Part shown: positions 43,898 through 54,020 of the stretch, one piece after another
Layout: the number at the start of each line of letters is the position of its first letter
Numbering within the stretch: position 1 is the stretch's first letter
NCBI GenBank assembly: GCA_029267635.1
Contig: JAJUIK010000012.1
Coordinates: forward strand, 1 to 64,000
Source of the DNA: Moraxellaceae bacterium
Lineage (GTDB): Bacteria > Pseudomonadota > Gammaproteobacteria > Pseudomonadales > Moraxellaceae
Direction: 5' to 3'
DNA: 64,000 bases
The notes under the pieces: model-generated
Told to the model about the DNA's origin: nothing
What the model saw: only the letters and a program-made list of their open reading frames with translations
Databases searched by the model: none
Made by a program: the position numbers and the translations under genes

Positions 43898-44626
43898 ATG
43901 AAGCCGCAATTAAAAGTGCATTATTTTCAGCATATTGCTGGTGAAGGATTTGGTAGTTGTTATTCTTTTCTGAAGGCACGGGGCGCACAGATCAGCGCCA
44001 CTGAATTTTTTGCCTTACCGGTGGATCAGCCGCTGGACATTGAAGCTTTGCCGCAAATTGAAGATGTAGATCTATTGATCGTTATGGGTGGTGCCATGAG
44101 CGTCAATGATGAAGTCAATTATCCCTGGTTAAAGATGGAAAAACGCTGGATTCGCCGTTATTTGGCGGCTGGAAAACCTGCGATTGGATTGTGTTTGGGG
44201 GGGCAATTAATCGCCAATGCGCTGGGCGCAGCGGTCAGCCGCAACCCTGAGCAGGAACGTGGATGGATGAATGTGCAGCGAGTATCCTTCGTACCCTCTG
44301 ACTGTTTTCAATTGCCCCAGCAGATACGTGTGATGCAATGGCACAGTGAAACGTTTGAAATACCGAAAGGCGCCGTGCTCTTGGCAGAAAATCAGGTGTG
44401 CCGTCATCAGATGTATCAGATAGGCAGAAATGTGCTGGGTTTTCAGTTTCACCCTGAAATGACAGCAGAAACCTTGGCTTTATTTTTAGAACATGATGAA
44501 GAACAGCGGCATTTTTCTGGCCCCTATGTTCAGCAGGCACAGGTGCTTAGTCTGTCGGAACAGATTGACTTTGAGCCCGGCAATCAGCTGTTAAATCGGG
44601 CAATCGATTATGTACTGAGAGCGTAA
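43898..44626 (+). CDS. Class I glutamine amidotransferase-like protein
   Basis: 242 residues. The triad is visible: Cys99 in GLCLGGQLIANALG and His185, Glu187 in QFHPEM. VMGGAMSVND precedes. No synthase domain is attached. Members of this stand-alone group resemble GMP synthase glutaminase subunits or gamma-glutamyl hydrolases; the acceptor is unknown. It ends about 70 bp before the S10 operon promoter, on the same strand, with no clear terminator between. Confidence 0.85.
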   Translation: MKPQLKVHYFQHIAGEGFGSCYSFLKARGAQISATEFFALPVDQPLDIEALPQIEDVDLLIVMGGAMSVNDEVNYPWLKMEKRWIRRYLAAGKPAIGLCLGGQLIANALGAAVSRNPEQERGWMNVQRVSFVPSDCFQLPQQIRVMQWHSETFEIPKGAVLLAENQVCRHQMYQIGRNVLGFQFHPEMTAETLALFLEHDEEQRHFSGPYVQQAQVLSLSEQIDFEPGNQLLNRAIDYVLRA

Positions 44627-44699
44627 GTGTGCCGAACAAATATTAAGCAATTGAATTTATGGGATTATCTAAAAAATAGCGAAAAATCAGAAAAGAGAT

Positions 44700-44728
44700 T
44701 TGCTTAAGCGTTAAACAATCGTTATAAT
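44700..44728 (+). promoter_or_regulatory. Main promoter of the S10-spc-alpha operon
   Basis: TTGCTT (44700-44705) and a perfect TATAAT (44723-44728) with 17-bp spacing. Transcription would start near 44735, 158 nt before rpsJ. No other promoter as strong is seen downstream as far as rplQ. Confidence 0.8.
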
Positions 44729-44734
44729 GGGCGA

Positions 44735-44892
44735 CCCTCAATAAGAGGCGGTTAGTTGCGAAAAAAGTAACTAACATCGTGACAGTCATGGCATCGATCA
44801 TGACCTTAGTGATTTTCACTGCCTTTGACACTTACCAATAGGTGAGGTGCGTCAAGGGTGATTCTTTATATTTTGGCTTGGAGTTTACTGGT
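44735..44892 (+). promoter_or_regulatory. Structured leader of the S10 operon
   Basis: Three consecutive stems: GTTAGTT (44751) with AACTAAC (44769), GTCATG (44785) with CATGAC (44799), and CTTACC (44831) with GGTGAG (44841). The E. coli S10 leader (about 170 nt) is bound by L4 for autoregulation; size and position agree, but I cannot show that the L4 target is conserved. Confidence 0.5.
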
Positions 44893-45204
44893 ATGTCTAA
44901 CCAGAGAATCCGTATCCGTTTGAAGTCTTTTGATCACCGTTTAATTGATCAATCTGCTCAAGAGATCGTAGAAACAGCAAAGCGTACTGGCGCACAAGTA
45001 TGTGGTCCAATTCCGATGCCTACTCGCATCGAACGCTTCAACGTTCTTACTTCACCGCACGTTAACAAAGATGCGCGTGACCAGTATGAAATTCGCACCT
45101 ACAAACGTTTGATCGATATCGTTCAACCTACAGATAAAACTGTTGATGCATTGATGAAATTAGATCTTGCGGCTGGTGTTGACGTTCAGATCGCATTGGG
45201 TTAA
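44893..45204 (+). CDS. rpsJ: 30S ribosomal protein S10 (NusE)
   Basis: 103 residues from the ATG at 44893, the standard S10 length; the upstream frame to 44842 is leader. Contains [27 protein letters not shown] and [13 protein letters not shown]. It assembles into the 30S head and, as NusE, acts in antitermination with NusB. First gene of the operon. Confidence 0.97.
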
Positions 45205-45262
45205 GGCTTTCGGTTAATTAACATCCAAGTTAATTAAGCCGCTTTTTTAGAGGTTTACACAC

Positions 45263-45901
45263 ATGGCTATTGGTTTAGTCGGTCGCAAGTGCGGTATGAC
45301 CCGTATCTTCACAGAAGCCGGCGTCTCTGTGCCAGTTACAGTGATCGAAGTTGATCCAAACCGCATCACGCAAATCAAGACGCTTGAAACTGATGGTTAT
45401 CAAGCAATTCAAATCACTACTGGTGAACGTCGCGAATCTCGCGTAACGAATGCTCAGAAAGGTCACTTCGCGAAAGCGGGTGTTGCTGCTGGTCGTTTAG
45501 TTAAAGAATTCCGCGTTTCTGAAGCTGAGCTTGAAGGTCGTGAAGTTGGTGGTACGATCGGTGTTGATTTGTTCGCAGTTGGTCAAGTTGTTGACGTAAC
45601 TGGTCAATCAAAAGGTAAAGGTTTCCAAGGTGGTGTTAAGCGTTGGAACTTCCGTACCCAAGATGCTACTCACGGTAACTCTGTATCTCACCGTGTTCTA
45701 GGTTCTACAGGTCAAAACCAGACTCCTGGACGCGTGTTCAAAGGCAAGAAAATGGCCGGTCACCTAGGTGATGAACGCGTAACAGTACAAGGTCTTGAAA
45801 TCGTATCTATTGACGCTGAACGTTCTGTTCTAGTTGTTAAGGGTGCTATTCCTGGTGCAACTGGCGGTGACGTAATCGTACGTCCTACCATCAAGGCCTG
45901 A
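45263..45901 (+). CDS. rplC: 50S ribosomal protein L3
   Basis: 212 residues. [15 protein letters not shown] near the N-terminus and the tip loop [20 protein letters not shown], which reaches the peptidyl transferase centre and holds the glutamine methylated by PrmB in E. coli. One of the first assembly proteins of the 50S. 58 bp after rpsJ and 11 bp before rplD. Confidence 0.97.
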   Translation: MAIGLVGRKCGMTRIFTEAGVSVPVTVIEVDPNRITQIKTLETDGYQAIQITTGERRESRVTNAQKGHFAKAGVAAGRLVKEFRVSEAELEGREVGGTIGVDLFAVGQVVDVTGQSKGKGFQGGVKRWNFRTQDATHGNSVSHRVLGSTGQNQTPGRVFKGKKMAGHLGDERVTVQGLEIVSIDAERSVLVVKGAIPGATGGDVIVRPTIKA

Positions 45902-45912
45902 GGGGAAATAAC

Positions 45913-46515
45913 GTGAATTTAAAAACTGTTTCCGGCTCTGCTGTTGAGTTGTCTGAAGTTGCTTTCGGACGTGAGTTTAATGAAGCGCTTGTACACCAAG
46001 TTGTAACTGCTTATTTGGCAGGTGGTCGTCAAGGTTCTAAAGCTCAGAAATCACGTGCTGACGTATCTGGCGGTGGTAAAAAGCCATTCCGTCAAAAAGG
46101 TACTGGCCGTGCTCGTGCTGGTTCTATTCGTAGCCCAATCTGGGTTGGCGGTGGTAAGACTTTTGCTGCTCGTCCACAAGATTGGTCTCAAAAAGTTAAC
46201 CGCAAAATGTACCGCGGTGCAATGCAATGTATCTTAGCTGAACTTGTTCGCCAAGATCGTCTTGTATTGGTTGAAGAGATTGCGGTTGCAGCTCCAAAAA
46301 CTAAAGAATTGCTTGCTAAACTGAACGGCTTGAATGCAACTCGCGCATTGATCGTGACTGAAGCTGTAGATGAGAATCTATATCTTGCAGCACGTAACCT
46401 TCCACACGTTGATGTGGTAGATGCGACTGCAATCGATCCTGTTAGCTTGATCGCGTTCGATAAAGTTGTCATGTCAGTTGCTGCTGCTAAGAAAATTGAG
46501 GTAGAACTCGGATGA
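45913..46515 (+). CDS. rplD: 50S ribosomal protein L4
   Basis: 200 residues with a GTG start at 45913 preceded by AGGGGAAA. The long loop [20 protein letters not shown] lines the exit tunnel. In E. coli free L4 represses the S10 operon by binding its leader, a function possible here because a structured leader exists. The stop overlaps the rplW start by 4 bp. Confidence 0.97.
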   Translation: MNLKTVSGSAVELSEVAFGREFNEALVHQVVTAYLAGGRQGSKAQKSRADVSGGGKKPFRQKGTGRARAGSIRSPIWVGGGKTFAARPQDWSQKVNRKMYRGAMQCILAELVRQDRLVLVEEIAVAAPKTKELLAKLNGLNATRALIVTEAVDENLYLAARNLPHVDVVDATAIDPVSLIAFDKVVMSVAAAKKIEVELG

Positions 46516-46832
46516 ACAACGAACGTATCTATCAAATCCTGAAAGGACCGGTTTTCTCTGAGAAAGCACAAGTTCTAGGTGAAACTGCAGGTGTTCAAGT
46601 TTTCAAAGTTGCACTAGATGCAAACAAGCTTGAAATCAAAAAAGCAGTTGAACAATTATTTGGTGTAGAAGTTGTTAAAGTTAACACGACTATCACTAAA
46701 GGTAAGACTAAGCGCTTTGGTCGTACATTAGGACGTCGTTCTGATGTTAAAAAAGCATACGTCACCCTGAAAGCTGGCCAAGATGTTGAGATGGCTGACT
46801 TGGGCGATACCGCTGAAAGCGCAGCGGAATAA
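46512..46832 (+). CDS. rplW: 50S ribosomal protein L23
   Basis: 106 residues. [16 protein letters not shown] and [20 protein letters not shown] are conserved. Lies at the tunnel exit and docks trigger factor and SRP. A slightly longer, acidic C-terminus ([14 protein letters not shown]) extends past the E. coli protein. Coupled by ATGA overlap to rplD. Confidence 0.97.
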   Translation: MNNERIYQILKGPVFSEKAQVLGETAGVQVFKVALDANKLEIKKAVEQLFGVEVVKVNTTITKGKTKRFGRTLGRRSDVKKAYVTLKAGQDVEMADLGDTAESAAE

Positions 46833-46843
46833 GGACGAAAATT

Positions 46844-47668
46844 ATGCCGATTCAAAAATGTAAGCCAACGTCTCCAGGACGTCGCTTTGTAGAGAAAGTG
46901 GTTCATGACCATCTTCACAAAGGCGCGCCTTATGCACCGTTGGTTGAAGCTAAAAAACGTACTGGTGGCCGTAATAACAATGGTCACATCACGACTCGCC
47001 ACGTAGGTGGTGGTCACAAACAGCATTACCGTCTTGTTGACTTTAAACGTAACAAAGATGGCATTCCTGCTGTTGTAGAACGTATCGAATACGATCCAAA
47101 CCGTACTGCACACATTGCCTTGGTTTTGTATGCTGATGGTGAACGTCGTTATATCATCGCGCCTAAAGGCTTGCGTGCTGGCGATAAAGTACAGTCTGGT
47201 AACGATGCTCCAATCCGTCCAGGTAACTGCTTGCCACTTCGCAACATGCCGATCGGTTCTACTCTTCACAACGTTGAACTTAAAATTGGTAAAGGCGCGC
47301 AATTGGCTCGCTCTGCTGGTACTTCGGTTCAGTTGTTGGGTCGTGATGGTTCTTACGCGATTGTTCGTCTACGTTCAGGCGAGATGCGTAAAATCCATGT
47401 TGAATGCCGTGCTGTTTTGGGTGAAGTTTCTAACTCAGAAAGCAACCTTCGCTCACTAGGTAAAGCTGGTGCATCACGCTGGCGTGGTGTTCGTCCTACC
47501 GTACGTGGTATGGCGATGAACCCGATTGACCATCCACACGGTGGTGGTGAAGGGCGTAACAAAGGTATTCAACCTGTAAGCCCATGGGGTCAAAAAGCTA
47601 AAGGGTACAAGACACGTACCAACAAGCGTACGACTAAGATGATTATTCGCGACCGTCGCGTCAAGTAA
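46844..47668 (+). CDS. rplB: 50S ribosomal protein L2
   Basis: 274 residues. Ends with the highly conserved [13 protein letters not shown] loop (the histidine is near the peptidyl transferase centre) and [19 protein letters not shown]. Primary 23S rRNA-binding protein needed for subunit joining. 11 bp after rplW. Confidence 0.97.
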   Translation: MPIQKCKPTSPGRRFVEKVVHDHLHKGAPYAPLVEAKKRTGGRNNNGHITTRHVGGGHKQHYRLVDFKRNKDGIPAVVERIEYDPNRTAHIALVLYADGERRYIIAPKGLRAGDKVQSGNDAPIRPGNCLPLRNMPIGSTLHNVELKIGKGAQLARSAGTSVQLLGRDGSYAIVRLRSGEMRKIHVECRAVLGEVSNSESNLRSLGKAGASRWRGVRPTVRGMAMNPIDHPHGGGEGRNKGIQPVSPWGQKAKGYKTRTNKRTTKMIIRDRRVK

Positions 47669-47681
47669 AGGAATCTGACTA

Positions 47682-47957
47682 ATGCCTCGTTCTCTGAAAA
47701 AAGGTCCATTCGTCGATGCGCACTTGTTCGCTAAGGTTGAAGCGGCTATCGCAGCTAATAACCGTAAGCCGATCAAGACTTGGTCTCGTCGTTCGATGAT
47801 CCTTCCAGATTTTGTTGGTTTAACAATTTCTGTTCACAATGGTCGTAACCATGTTCCAGTAATTATTTCTGAGCATATGGTTGGTCATAAACTCGGTGAA
47901 TTCGCGCCAACTCGTACCTATCGTGGTCACGGTGTTGACAAGAAGTCTAAACGTTAA
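47682..47957 (+). CDS. rpsS: 30S ribosomal protein S19
   Basis: 91 residues, [16 protein letters not shown] to the [17 protein letters not shown] segment, all standard. Sits in the 30S head next to S13 and contacts the A-site tRNA region. 13 bp after rplB, 8 bp before rplV. Confidence 0.97.
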   Translation: MPRSLKKGPFVDAHLFAKVEAAIAANNRKPIKTWSRRSMILPDFVGLTISVHNGRNHVPVIISEHMVGHKLGEFAPTRTYRGHGVDKKSKR

Positions 47958-47965
47958 TAGGTGCT

Positions 47966-48298
47966 ATGATGGAAGTAACTGCTAAATTACGCGGTGCCGC
48001 TATCTCGGCACAAAAAGCTCGTTTGGTTGCAGATCTAATTCGTGGCAAATCTGTTGCTCACGCGCTTAACATCTTGAACTTCAGCAACAAAAAAGCTGCA
48101 GCTCTTGTTAAGAAAGCATTGGAATCTGCGATTGCAAACGCTGAACACAATAACAGTTTAGATGTTGACGACCTTAAAGTTTCTACGATTTACGTTGATG
48201 AAGGCATCAGCCTGAAACGTATTATGCCACGTGCAAAAGGCCGTGCAGATCGTATTACTAAGCGTACTTGTCACATCACCGTTAAGGTAGGGGTTTGA
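47966..48298 (+). CDS. rplV: 50S ribosomal protein L22
   Basis: 110 residues starting [10 protein letters not shown]; the second ATG at 47969 has the better spacing to the TAGGTG upstream. The loop [17 protein letters not shown] lines the exit tunnel and is where macrolide-resistance changes occur in other bacteria; no such change is evident. Ends 1 bp before rpsC. Confidence 0.96.
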   Translation: MMEVTAKLRGAAISAQKARLVADLIRGKSVAHALNILNFSNKKAAALVKKALESAIANAEHNNSLDVDDLKVSTIYVDEGISLKRIMPRAKGRADRITKRTCHITVKVGV

Positions 48299-48299
48299 T

Positions 48300-49043
48300 A
48301 TGGGTCAGAAGGTTCATCCAATCGGTATCCGCCTAGGTGTTGTGAAACGTCATAACGCTAACTGGTATGCGAATCCGAAACAATACGCTGAATACTTGCT
48401 GAAAGATCTTCAAGTTCGTGAGTTTTTAACTAAAAAACTTAAGAGCGCGATGGTGAGCAATATTCTTATCGAGCGTCCAACAGGTGCTGCTAAAGTAACG
48501 ATTAGCACTGCTCGTCCTGGTATCGTGATCGGTAAAAAAGGCGAAGATATTGAGAAATTACAGCGCGAATTGACATCTATTATGGGTGTTCCAGCGCAAG
48601 TAAGCATCAACGAAATTGATCGCCCTGACTTGGACGCTCGTCTAGTTGCTGAAGCAATTGCTTCTCAATTGGAAAAACGCGTAATGTTCCGTCGTGCTAT
48701 GAAGCGTGCGGTACAAAACTCTATGCGTGCTGGTGCTAAAGGTATCAAAGTTGAAGTATCTGGTCGTTTAGGTGGTGCTGAAATCGCACGTACTGAATGG
48801 TATCGTGAAGGTCGTGTGCCTTTGCATACACTTCGTGCTGACATCGACTACGCAACTATGCGCGCTGAAACGACTTACGGTACGATTGGTGTTAAAGTTT
48901 GGATCTTCCGTGGCGAGATCTTGGGTGGCATGAAACAAGTCATGAACCCAGCTCCAGCTGAAGAACGTCCAGCTAAACGCGGTCGCGGTCGTGGTGAAGG
49001 TCAAGAGCGTCGTGGTCGTCGCGCTGCAGACAAGGGAGAATAA
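48300..49043 (+). CDS. rpsC: 30S ribosomal protein S3
   Basis: 247 residues. KH domain with [16 protein letters not shown] and the C-terminal domain with [20 protein letters not shown]. The tail is rich in Arg/Gly/Glu ([16 protein letters not shown]), longer than in E. coli. Forms part of the mRNA entry channel helicase. Confidence 0.97.
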   Translation: MGQKVHPIGIRLGVVKRHNANWYANPKQYAEYLLKDLQVREFLTKKLKSAMVSNILIERPTGAAKVTISTARPGIVIGKKGEDIEKLQRELTSIMGVPAQVSINEIDRPDLDARLVAEAIASQLEKRVMFRRAMKRAVQNSMRAGAKGIKVEVSGRLGGAEIARTEWYREGRVPLHTLRADIDYATMRAETTYGTIGVKVWIFRGEILGGMKQVMNPAPAEERPAKRGRGRGEGQERRGRRAADKGE

Positions 49044-49046
49044 TCC

Positions 49047-49460
49047 ATGTTGCAACCAAAACGTACCAAATTCCGTAAAATGCACAAAGGCCGTAACACT
49101 GGTCTAGCGCATCGTGGTAGTACAGTATCATTTGGTTCGATTGCTATTAAAGCGACTGAACGTGGTCGTATGACTGCGCGTCAGATCGAAGCTGCACGTC
49201 GTACCATTAGCCGTCGTATTAAGCGTGGTGGTAAAATCTTCATCCGCGTATTCCCGGACAAACCAATTACCGAAAAACCATTAGAAGTTCGTATGGGTAA
49301 CGGTAAAGGTAATGTGGAGTACTGGGTTTGCGAGATCAAGCCAGGTAAGATCCTGTACGAAATTGAAGGTGTGAACGAAGAACTAGCAACTGAAGCGTTC
49401 AAGCTTGCTGCTGCAAAACTTCCGTTTAAAACCACAATCGTGACTCGGACGGTAATGTAA
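49047..49460 (+). CDS. rplP: 50S ribosomal protein L16
   Basis: 137 residues, [19 protein letters not shown] start. [19 protein letters not shown] includes the arginine hydroxylated by the YcfD oxygenase in E. coli; the usual GKGKG reads GNGKG. Binds near the A-site. Its last base overlaps the rpmC start codon by 1 bp. Confidence 0.97.
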   Translation: MLQPKRTKFRKMHKGRNTGLAHRGSTVSFGSIAIKATERGRMTARQIEAARRTISRRIKRGGKIFIRVFPDKPITEKPLEVRMGNGKGNVEYWVCEIKPGKILYEIEGVNEELATEAFKLAAAKLPFKTTIVTRTVM

Positions 49461-49657
49461 TGAAAACTAAAGATCTACGTGAAAAATCGGTAGAAGAGTT
49501 GAAAGCTTTGCTTGATGAGCAACAGCTTAACCAATTCCGTCTTCGTATGGCTAAAGCAACTGGTCAGTTGGGTAAATCGCACGAAGTTGCACTTACTCGT
49601 AAGACTATTGCGCGTATCAAGACACTCCTTACCGAAAAACAGGGGAACGGACAATGA
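49460..49657 (+). CDS. rpmC: 50S ribosomal protein L29
   Basis: 65 residues, two-helix protein starting [18 protein letters not shown]. Sits at the tunnel exit beside L23. Overlaps rplP by 1 bp and rpsQ by 4 bp. Confidence 0.97.
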   Translation: MKTKDLREKSVEELKALLDEQQLNQFRLRMAKATGQLGKSHEVALTRKTIARIKTLLTEKQGNGQ

Positions 49658-49911
49658 GTGAAAAAACAGTCCGCACGTTAACCGGCAAAGTCGTAAGCGA
49701 CAAAATGGACAAGTCTATTGTTGTGCTTATTGAACGCCGCGTTCAACACCCGTTGTATGGCAAATCAATCCGCCGTTCAACTAAATTACACGCTCATGAT
49801 GAGAACAATGTTGCTAAGACTGGCGACCTTGTAACCATCAAAGAAAGCCGCCCAATTTCTAAAACTAAGTCATGGACATTAGTTGAAGTTGTTGAAGCAG
49901 CTGCTGAGTAA
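49654..49911 (+). CDS. rpsQ: 30S ribosomal protein S17
   Basis: 85 residues. [20 protein letters not shown] and the [17 protein letters not shown]-terminus are standard. Primary 16S rRNA-binding protein. Last gene of the S10 block; a 92-bp gap with a long hairpin separates it from rplN. Confidence 0.97.
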   Translation: MSEKTVRTLTGKVVSDKMDKSIVVLIERRVQHPLYGKSIRRSTKLHAHDENNVAKTGDLVTIKESRPISKTKSWTLVEVVEAAAE

Positions 49912-49926
49912 TTAGACGTTCTTGTT

Positions 49927-49984
49927 GCATCATCGGACAATTTCGAGTACTCTTTGAGCCTTTCGAAATTGTGACCGGTGATGC
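49927..49984 (+). promoter_or_regulatory. Long hairpin between rpsQ and rplN
   Basis: GCATCATCGG (49927-49936) pairs with CCGGTGATGC (49975-49984) and CAATTTCGA (49938-49946) with TCGAAATTG (49963-49971), about 19 bp in all with a small internal loop and a 16-nt loop that can itself pair CTC with GAG. It ends 19 nt before the rplN ATG, just upstream of its GGAG site. There is no T-run, so it is not a normal terminator; a processing or regulatory role at the S10/spc boundary is likelier. Confidence 0.75.
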
Positions 49985-50003
49985 TCGGTTTTGGAGTAGG
50001 GCA

Positions 50004-50372
50004 ATGATTCAAACCGAAAGTATGCTCGACGTAGCAGACAACAGTGGTGCACGCCGCGTACAATGTATCAAAGTACTAGGTGGTTCACATCGTCGTTATG
50101 CTTCTGTTGGCGACATTATTAAAGTTACTGTAAAAGAAGCAATTCCACGTGGCCGTGTTAAAAAAGGTGACGTGATGAATGCAGTTGTAGTTCGTACAAA
50201 ATTCGGTATTCGTCGTCCAGACGGTTCTGTGATCCGTTTTGATGATAATGCTGCTGTTATTTTGAACAACAACAAAGCTCCGATTGCCACTCGTATTTTC
50301 GGACCAGTGACTCGTGAACTTCGTACTGAACAGTTCATGAAAATCATTTCATTGGCTCCTGAAGTTCTATAA
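50004..50372 (+). CDS. rplN: 50S ribosomal protein L14
   Basis: 122 residues from the ATG at 50004, the universal length. [20 protein letters not shown] start and [22 protein letters not shown] end. Forms the bridge to 16S rRNA with L19. First gene of the spc block; its ribosome-binding site lies directly after the 49927-49984 hairpin. Confidence 0.97.
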   Translation: MIQTESMLDVADNSGARRVQCIKVLGGSHRRYASVGDIIKVTVKEAIPRGRVKKGDVMNAVVVRTKFGIRRPDGSVIRFDDNAAVILNNNKAPIATRIFGPVTRELRTEQFMKIISLAPEVL

Positions 50373-50383
50373 TAGAGGCAATC

Positions 50384-50701
50384 ATGGCTAAGATTAAAAA
50401 AGGCGATCAAGTAATTGTGATCGCAGGTAAAGAAAAAGGCAAACAGGGTACTGTTCTGTCTGTTTCTAATGACCGTGTTAAGGTTGAAGGCCTTAACTTG
50501 GTTAAGAAGCACCAAAAGCCGAATCGTGTAACTGGCGCTGAAGGCGGTATCGTTACTCAGGAAGCTTCGCTTCACATCTCAAACGTGGCAATTTTTAATG
50601 CTACAACCCAAAAGGCTGACCGTGTTGGTTACCAAACGATTGATGGCGTGAAAACTCGCGTTTATAAATCAAATGGTGAATCAGTGGCGGTAGCGAAGTA
50701 A
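50384..50701 (+). CDS. rplX: 50S ribosomal protein L24
   Basis: 105 residues. KOW motif [20 protein letters not shown] at the N-terminus. Early 50S assembly protein. 11 bp after rplN. Confidence 0.97.
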   Translation: MAKIKKGDQVIVIAGKEKGKQGTVLSVSNDRVKVEGLNLVKKHQKPNRVTGAEGGIVTQEASLHISNVAIFNATTQKADRVGYQTIDGVKTRVYKSNGESVAVAK

Positions 50702-50716
50702 TAGGTTGAAAAGGCA

Positions 50717-51253
50717 ATGGCCAGACTTAAAACACGTTACAACGAAGAACTTAAAGCTCAATTACAAGAACAATTGGGCATTAAGAATGTGATGGAGATT
50801 CCTCGCATCACTAAAATCACCCTAAACATGGGTGTAGGCGCAGCTGCAACTGATAAGAAATTATTGGATGGTGCTGTTGCTGATATGCAAGCCATTGCTG
50901 GTCAAAAACCAGTGGTTACGCTTGCTCGTAAATCAATTGCAGGTTTCAAAATCCGTGATGGTTGGCCAATCGGTTGTAAAGTTACTTTACGTGGCGAACA
51001 AATGTACGAATTCTTGGACCGTTTGATCTCGATCGCAATCCCTCGTATCCGTGACTTCCGTGGTTTCTCAGCGAAATCTTTCGACGGTCGTGGTAACTAC
51101 TCTTTGGGTTTGAAAGAGCAGATCATGTTCCCTGAAATCGATTTCGACAAGATTGATCGTATTCGTGGTATGGATATCACCATCACTACGACTGCTCGCA
51201 CCGATGACGAAGGCCGTGCGCTTATGCGTGCATTCGGCTTCCCGTTCAAATAA
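50717..51253 (+). CDS. rplE: 50S ribosomal protein L5
   Basis: 178 residues. [39 protein letters not shown] and the [15 protein letters not shown] segment are standard. Binds 5S rRNA with L18 and L25. In E. coli the S8 target for spc autoregulation is at this gene's start. Confidence 0.97.
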   Translation: MARLKTRYNEELKAQLQEQLGIKNVMEIPRITKITLNMGVGAAATDKKLLDGAVADMQAIAGQKPVVTLARKSIAGFKIRDGWPIGCKVTLRGEQMYEFLDRLISIAIPRIRDFRGFSAKSFDGRGNYSLGLKEQIMFPEIDFDKIDRIRGMDITITTTARTDDEGRALMRAFGFPFK

Positions 51254-51262
51254 GAGGTCGAT

Positions 51263-51568
51263 ATGGCTAAGAAAGGTATGATTAATCGCGAATTGAAACG
51301 CGAAAAAACTGTTGCTAAATACGCTGCAAAACGTGCTGAATTGAAAGCGACGATTGCAAACGTAAATGCGAGCGACGAAGAGCGTTTTGATGCGATGATG
51401 AAGTTACAGGCATTGCCACGTAATGCATCTCCAGTACGTCTTCGTAACCGTTGTGGTTTAACTGGTCGTCCTCATGGTTACTTCCGTAAGTTCGGTCTAA
51501 GCCGTAACAAATTACGTGACACAGTAATGCAAGGTGATGTACCAGGCGTTGTTAAGGCAAGCTGGTAA
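51263..51568 (+). CDS. rpsN: 30S ribosomal protein S14
   Basis: 101 residues, the long zinc-free form: the C-terminal [20 protein letters not shown] has no CxxC pair. 9 bp after rplE. Confidence 0.97.
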   Translation: MAKKGMINRELKREKTVAKYAAKRAELKATIANVNASDEERFDAMMKLQALPRNASPVRLRNRCGLTGRPHGYFRKFGLSRNKLRDTVMQGDVPGVVKASW

Positions 51569-51579
51569 GGAGCGACTAA

Positions 51580-51975
51580 ATGAGTATGCAAGATACCGTT
51601 GCCGACATGCTAACACGTGTTCGTAACGCACAAATGGCGAAGAAACAAACTGTTTCTATGCCGTCTTCTAAGTTGAAAGTAGCGATTGCTAACGTACTTC
51701 AACAAGAAGGTTACATTTCGAATGTAGAAGTAGCTGATGCTGAAGGCAAAGCAACTTTGACCATTACATTAAAATATTTCGAAGGCAAGCCAGTTATCGA
51801 AACTGTGAAGCGCGTAAGCCGTCCAGGTCTACGTCAGTATCGCGGTAAAGATGCACTTCCGAGCGTTAAGCAAGGTTTAGGTATTGCAATTGTTTCTACA
51901 AGCAAAGGCATCATGACTGATCGCGCTGCACGTGCTGCGGGCGTCGGTGGTGAAGTTATTGCTTTTGTTTCATAA
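51580..51975 (+). CDS. rpsH: 30S ribosomal protein S8
   Basis: 131 residues, [18 protein letters not shown] start and [21 protein letters not shown] end. Primary 16S rRNA binder and, in E. coli, translational repressor of the spc operon; whether that holds here is not shown. Confidence 0.97.
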   Translation: MSMQDTVADMLTRVRNAQMAKKQTVSMPSSKLKVAIANVLQQEGYISNVEVADAEGKATLTITLKYFEGKPVIETVKRVSRPGLRQYRGKDALPSVKQGLGIAIVSTSKGIMTDRAARAAGVGGEVIAFVS

Positions 51976-51988
51976 TAGGTGATTCCTC

Positions 51989-52522
51989 ATGTCTCGTGTG
52001 GCTAAAGCCCCAGTAACTGTCCCTAACGGTGTAACAGTTACTCAGAACGGCCGGCAGGTCGAAGTGAAAGGCAGCAAAGGTACATTGTCTTTCAACCTGC
52101 ATGCGCTGGTCGAGCTAAAACAGGAAGAAGGTAAACTTCAAGTTGCTCCAGTTAAAGAGTCGAAAGACGCTTGGATGCAAGCTGGTACTGCTCGCGCTGT
52201 ATTAAACAACCTTGTAAAAGGTGTTAGTGAAGGCTTCGAACGTAAGTTGCAATTGATCGGTGTTGGTTACAAAGCTGCGGTGAAAGGTTCAGTTGTGAAC
52301 TTGGCATTGGGCTATTCTCATCCAATCGATTATCAACTTCCTGAAGGCGTAACTGCAGAAACTCCAACTGCAACTGAAATCGTATTGAAATCTGCGAACA
52401 AACAGTTGTTAGGTCAAGTAGCTGCTGATATCCGTTCATACCGTGAACCTGAACCGTATAAAGGTAAAGGTGTTCGTTATTCGGATGAAGTTGTCCTTCG
52501 TAAAGAAGCTAAGAAGAAATAA
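51989..52522 (+). CDS. rplF: 50S ribosomal protein L6
   Basis: 177 residues. [40 protein letters not shown] and the [14 protein letters not shown] motif. Sits near the factor-binding site. 13 bp after rpsH. Confidence 0.97.
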   Translation: MSRVAKAPVTVPNGVTVTQNGRQVEVKGSKGTLSFNLHALVELKQEEGKLQVAPVKESKDAWMQAGTARAVLNNLVKGVSEGFERKLQLIGVGYKAAVKGSVVNLALGYSHPIDYQLPEGVTAETPTATEIVLKSANKQLLGQVAADIRSYREPEPYKGKGVRYSDEVVLRKEAKKK

Positions 52523-52536
52523 GGCGCGAGGTTCTT

Positions 52537-52887
52537 ATGAACGAAAAAAAACAATCCCGTTTGCGTCGTGCGAAAAGCACACGCTTGCACATCCGTGCAT
52601 TGGGTGCGACTCGTTTGTGTGTAAACCGCACTCCGCGTCACATCTATGCTCAAGTTATCTCAGCAGATGGTGGCAAAGTATTAGCGCAAGCTTCTACTTT
52701 GGATGCATCTTTACGTAGTGGTACTACTGGTAATGTTGAAGCGGCAACTAAAGTTGGTGCTTTAATCGCGGAACGTGCGAAAGCAGCTGGCGTTACTAAA
52801 GTTGCATTTGACCGTTCTGGTTTCAAATATCATGGTCGTATCAAAGCCTTGGCTGATGCTGCTCGTGAAAACGGCTTGGAGTTCTAA
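52537..52887 (+). CDS. rplR: 50S ribosomal protein L18
   Basis: 116 residues with a basic N-terminus ([16 protein letters not shown]) for 5S rRNA binding and [24 protein letters not shown] at the end. Followed by rpsE after 2 bp. Confidence 0.97.
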   Translation: MNEKKQSRLRRAKSTRLHIRALGATRLCVNRTPRHIYAQVISADGGKVLAQASTLDASLRSGTTGNVEAATKVGALIAERAKAAGVTKVAFDRSGFKYHGRIKALADAARENGLEF

Positions 52888-52889
52888 TC

Positions 52890-53387
52890 ATGGCTAAAGT
52901 TGAACAAAACGAAGGTCTTGTTGAAAAGCTGGTAGCCGTTGATCGTGTTGCCAAAGTTGTTAAGGGTGGTCGTATCTTCTCTTTCACAGCTTTAACAGTT
53001 GTGGGTGATGGTGCAGGTCGCGTAGGTTTTGGTCGTGGTAAAGCACGTGAAGTTCCAGCTGCTATTTCTAAAGCGCTTGAAGCTGCTCGTCGCAACATGA
53101 TCACGGTTGATCTTGCAGGTACTACTCTGCAACACCCTGTGAATGCTCGTCATGGTGCAAGCCGTGTATACATGCAACCTGCTTCAGAAGGTACTGGCGT
53201 AATTGCTGGTGGCGCAATGCGTGCCGTTCTTGAAGCTGCAGGTGTACAAAACGTACTTGCTAAATGTTATGGTTCTACTAACGCTGCGAACGTTGTTAAC
53301 GCGACTTTTAAAGGTCTGCGTGACATGACTTCTCCTGAGAAAGTTGCTGCGAAACGTGGTCTTTCAGTAGAACAAATTCAAGGGTAA
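52890..53387 (+). CDS. rpsE: 30S ribosomal protein S5
   Basis: 165 residues. [20 protein letters not shown] and [18 protein letters not shown] span the double-stranded-RNA-binding region involved in decoding accuracy. No ram-type change evident. Confidence 0.97.
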   Translation: MAKVEQNEGLVEKLVAVDRVAKVVKGGRIFSFTALTVVGDGAGRVGFGRGKAREVPAAISKALEAARRNMITVDLAGTTLQHPVNARHGASRVYMQPASEGTGVIAGGAMRAVLEAAGVQNVLAKCYGSTNAANVVNATFKGLRDMTSPEKVAAKRGLSVEQIQG

Positions 53388-53393
53388 TCAATC

Positions 53394-53570
53394 ATGAAAA
53401 CGATTAAAGTTACCCAGACTAAATCTGCTTCGCATCGCTTGAAAAATCACAAGCTTTGCCTTCAAGGTTTAGGTCTGCGTCGTATTGGTCATACTGTAGA
53501 AGTGCAAGACACACCTTCTAACCGTGGTATGATCAACCAAGTCTACTATATGGTTAGTGTAGAGGAATAA
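53394..53570 (+). CDS. rpmD: 50S ribosomal protein L30
   Basis: 58 residues: starts [19 protein letters not shown] and ends [10 protein letters not shown], the usual size. Its ATG at 53394 is 6 bp after rpsE and its stop is 3 bp before rplO. Confidence 0.96.
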   Translation: MKTIKVTQTKSASHRLKNHKLCLQGLGLRRIGHTVEVQDTPSNRGMINQVYYMVSVEE

Positions 53571-53573
53571 GCC

Positions 53574-54014
53574 ATGACTCTGCGTTTAAATGAACTTGCG
53601 CCTGCAGAAGGTGCAAAACGTGAAAATCGTCGTTTAGGCCGTGGTATCGGTTCTGGCGTTGGTAAGACCGGTGGTCGTGGTATCAAAGGTCAAAAATCAC
53701 GTAAAAGTGGTGGCGTTCGTCCGGGCTTTGAAGGTGGTCAAACTGCACTTTACCGTCGTTTGCCTAAATTCGGCTTCACTAGCCAAATTGCATTGAAAAC
53801 TGCTGAAGTACGTTTATCTGAGCTCAGCAAAGTCGAAGGTGATATCGTTTCACTTGAAACTTTGAAAGCTGCGAATGTTGTTCGTAAAGACATGATTCGT
53901 GCTCGTATCGTGCTTTCTGGTGAAATCACTCGCGCATTCACTGTTCAAGGTGTTGCGGTGACTGCTGGCGCTAAAGCGGCTGTTGAAGCTGCTGGCGGCA
54001 AAGTCGAGGAGTAA
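53574..54014 (+). CDS. rplO: 50S ribosomal protein L15
   Basis: 146 residues. The glycine- and arginine-rich N-terminal extension [20 protein letters not shown] and [17 protein letters not shown] are standard. Late 50S assembly protein. 6 bp before secY. Confidence 0.97.
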   Translation: MTLRLNELAPAEGAKRENRRLGRGIGSGVGKTGGRGIKGQKSRKSGGVRPGFEGGQTALYRRLPKFGFTSQIALKTAEVRLSELSKVEGDIVSLETLKAANVVRKDMIRARIVLSGEITRAFTVQGVAVTAGAKAAVEAAGGKVEE

Positions 54015-54020
54015 TCACTA

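Noticed and set aside
46595-47302. 235-residue minus-strand frame across rplW and rplB
   Set aside because: It spans two certain ribosomal genes and looks like a product of their codon bias; no domain.
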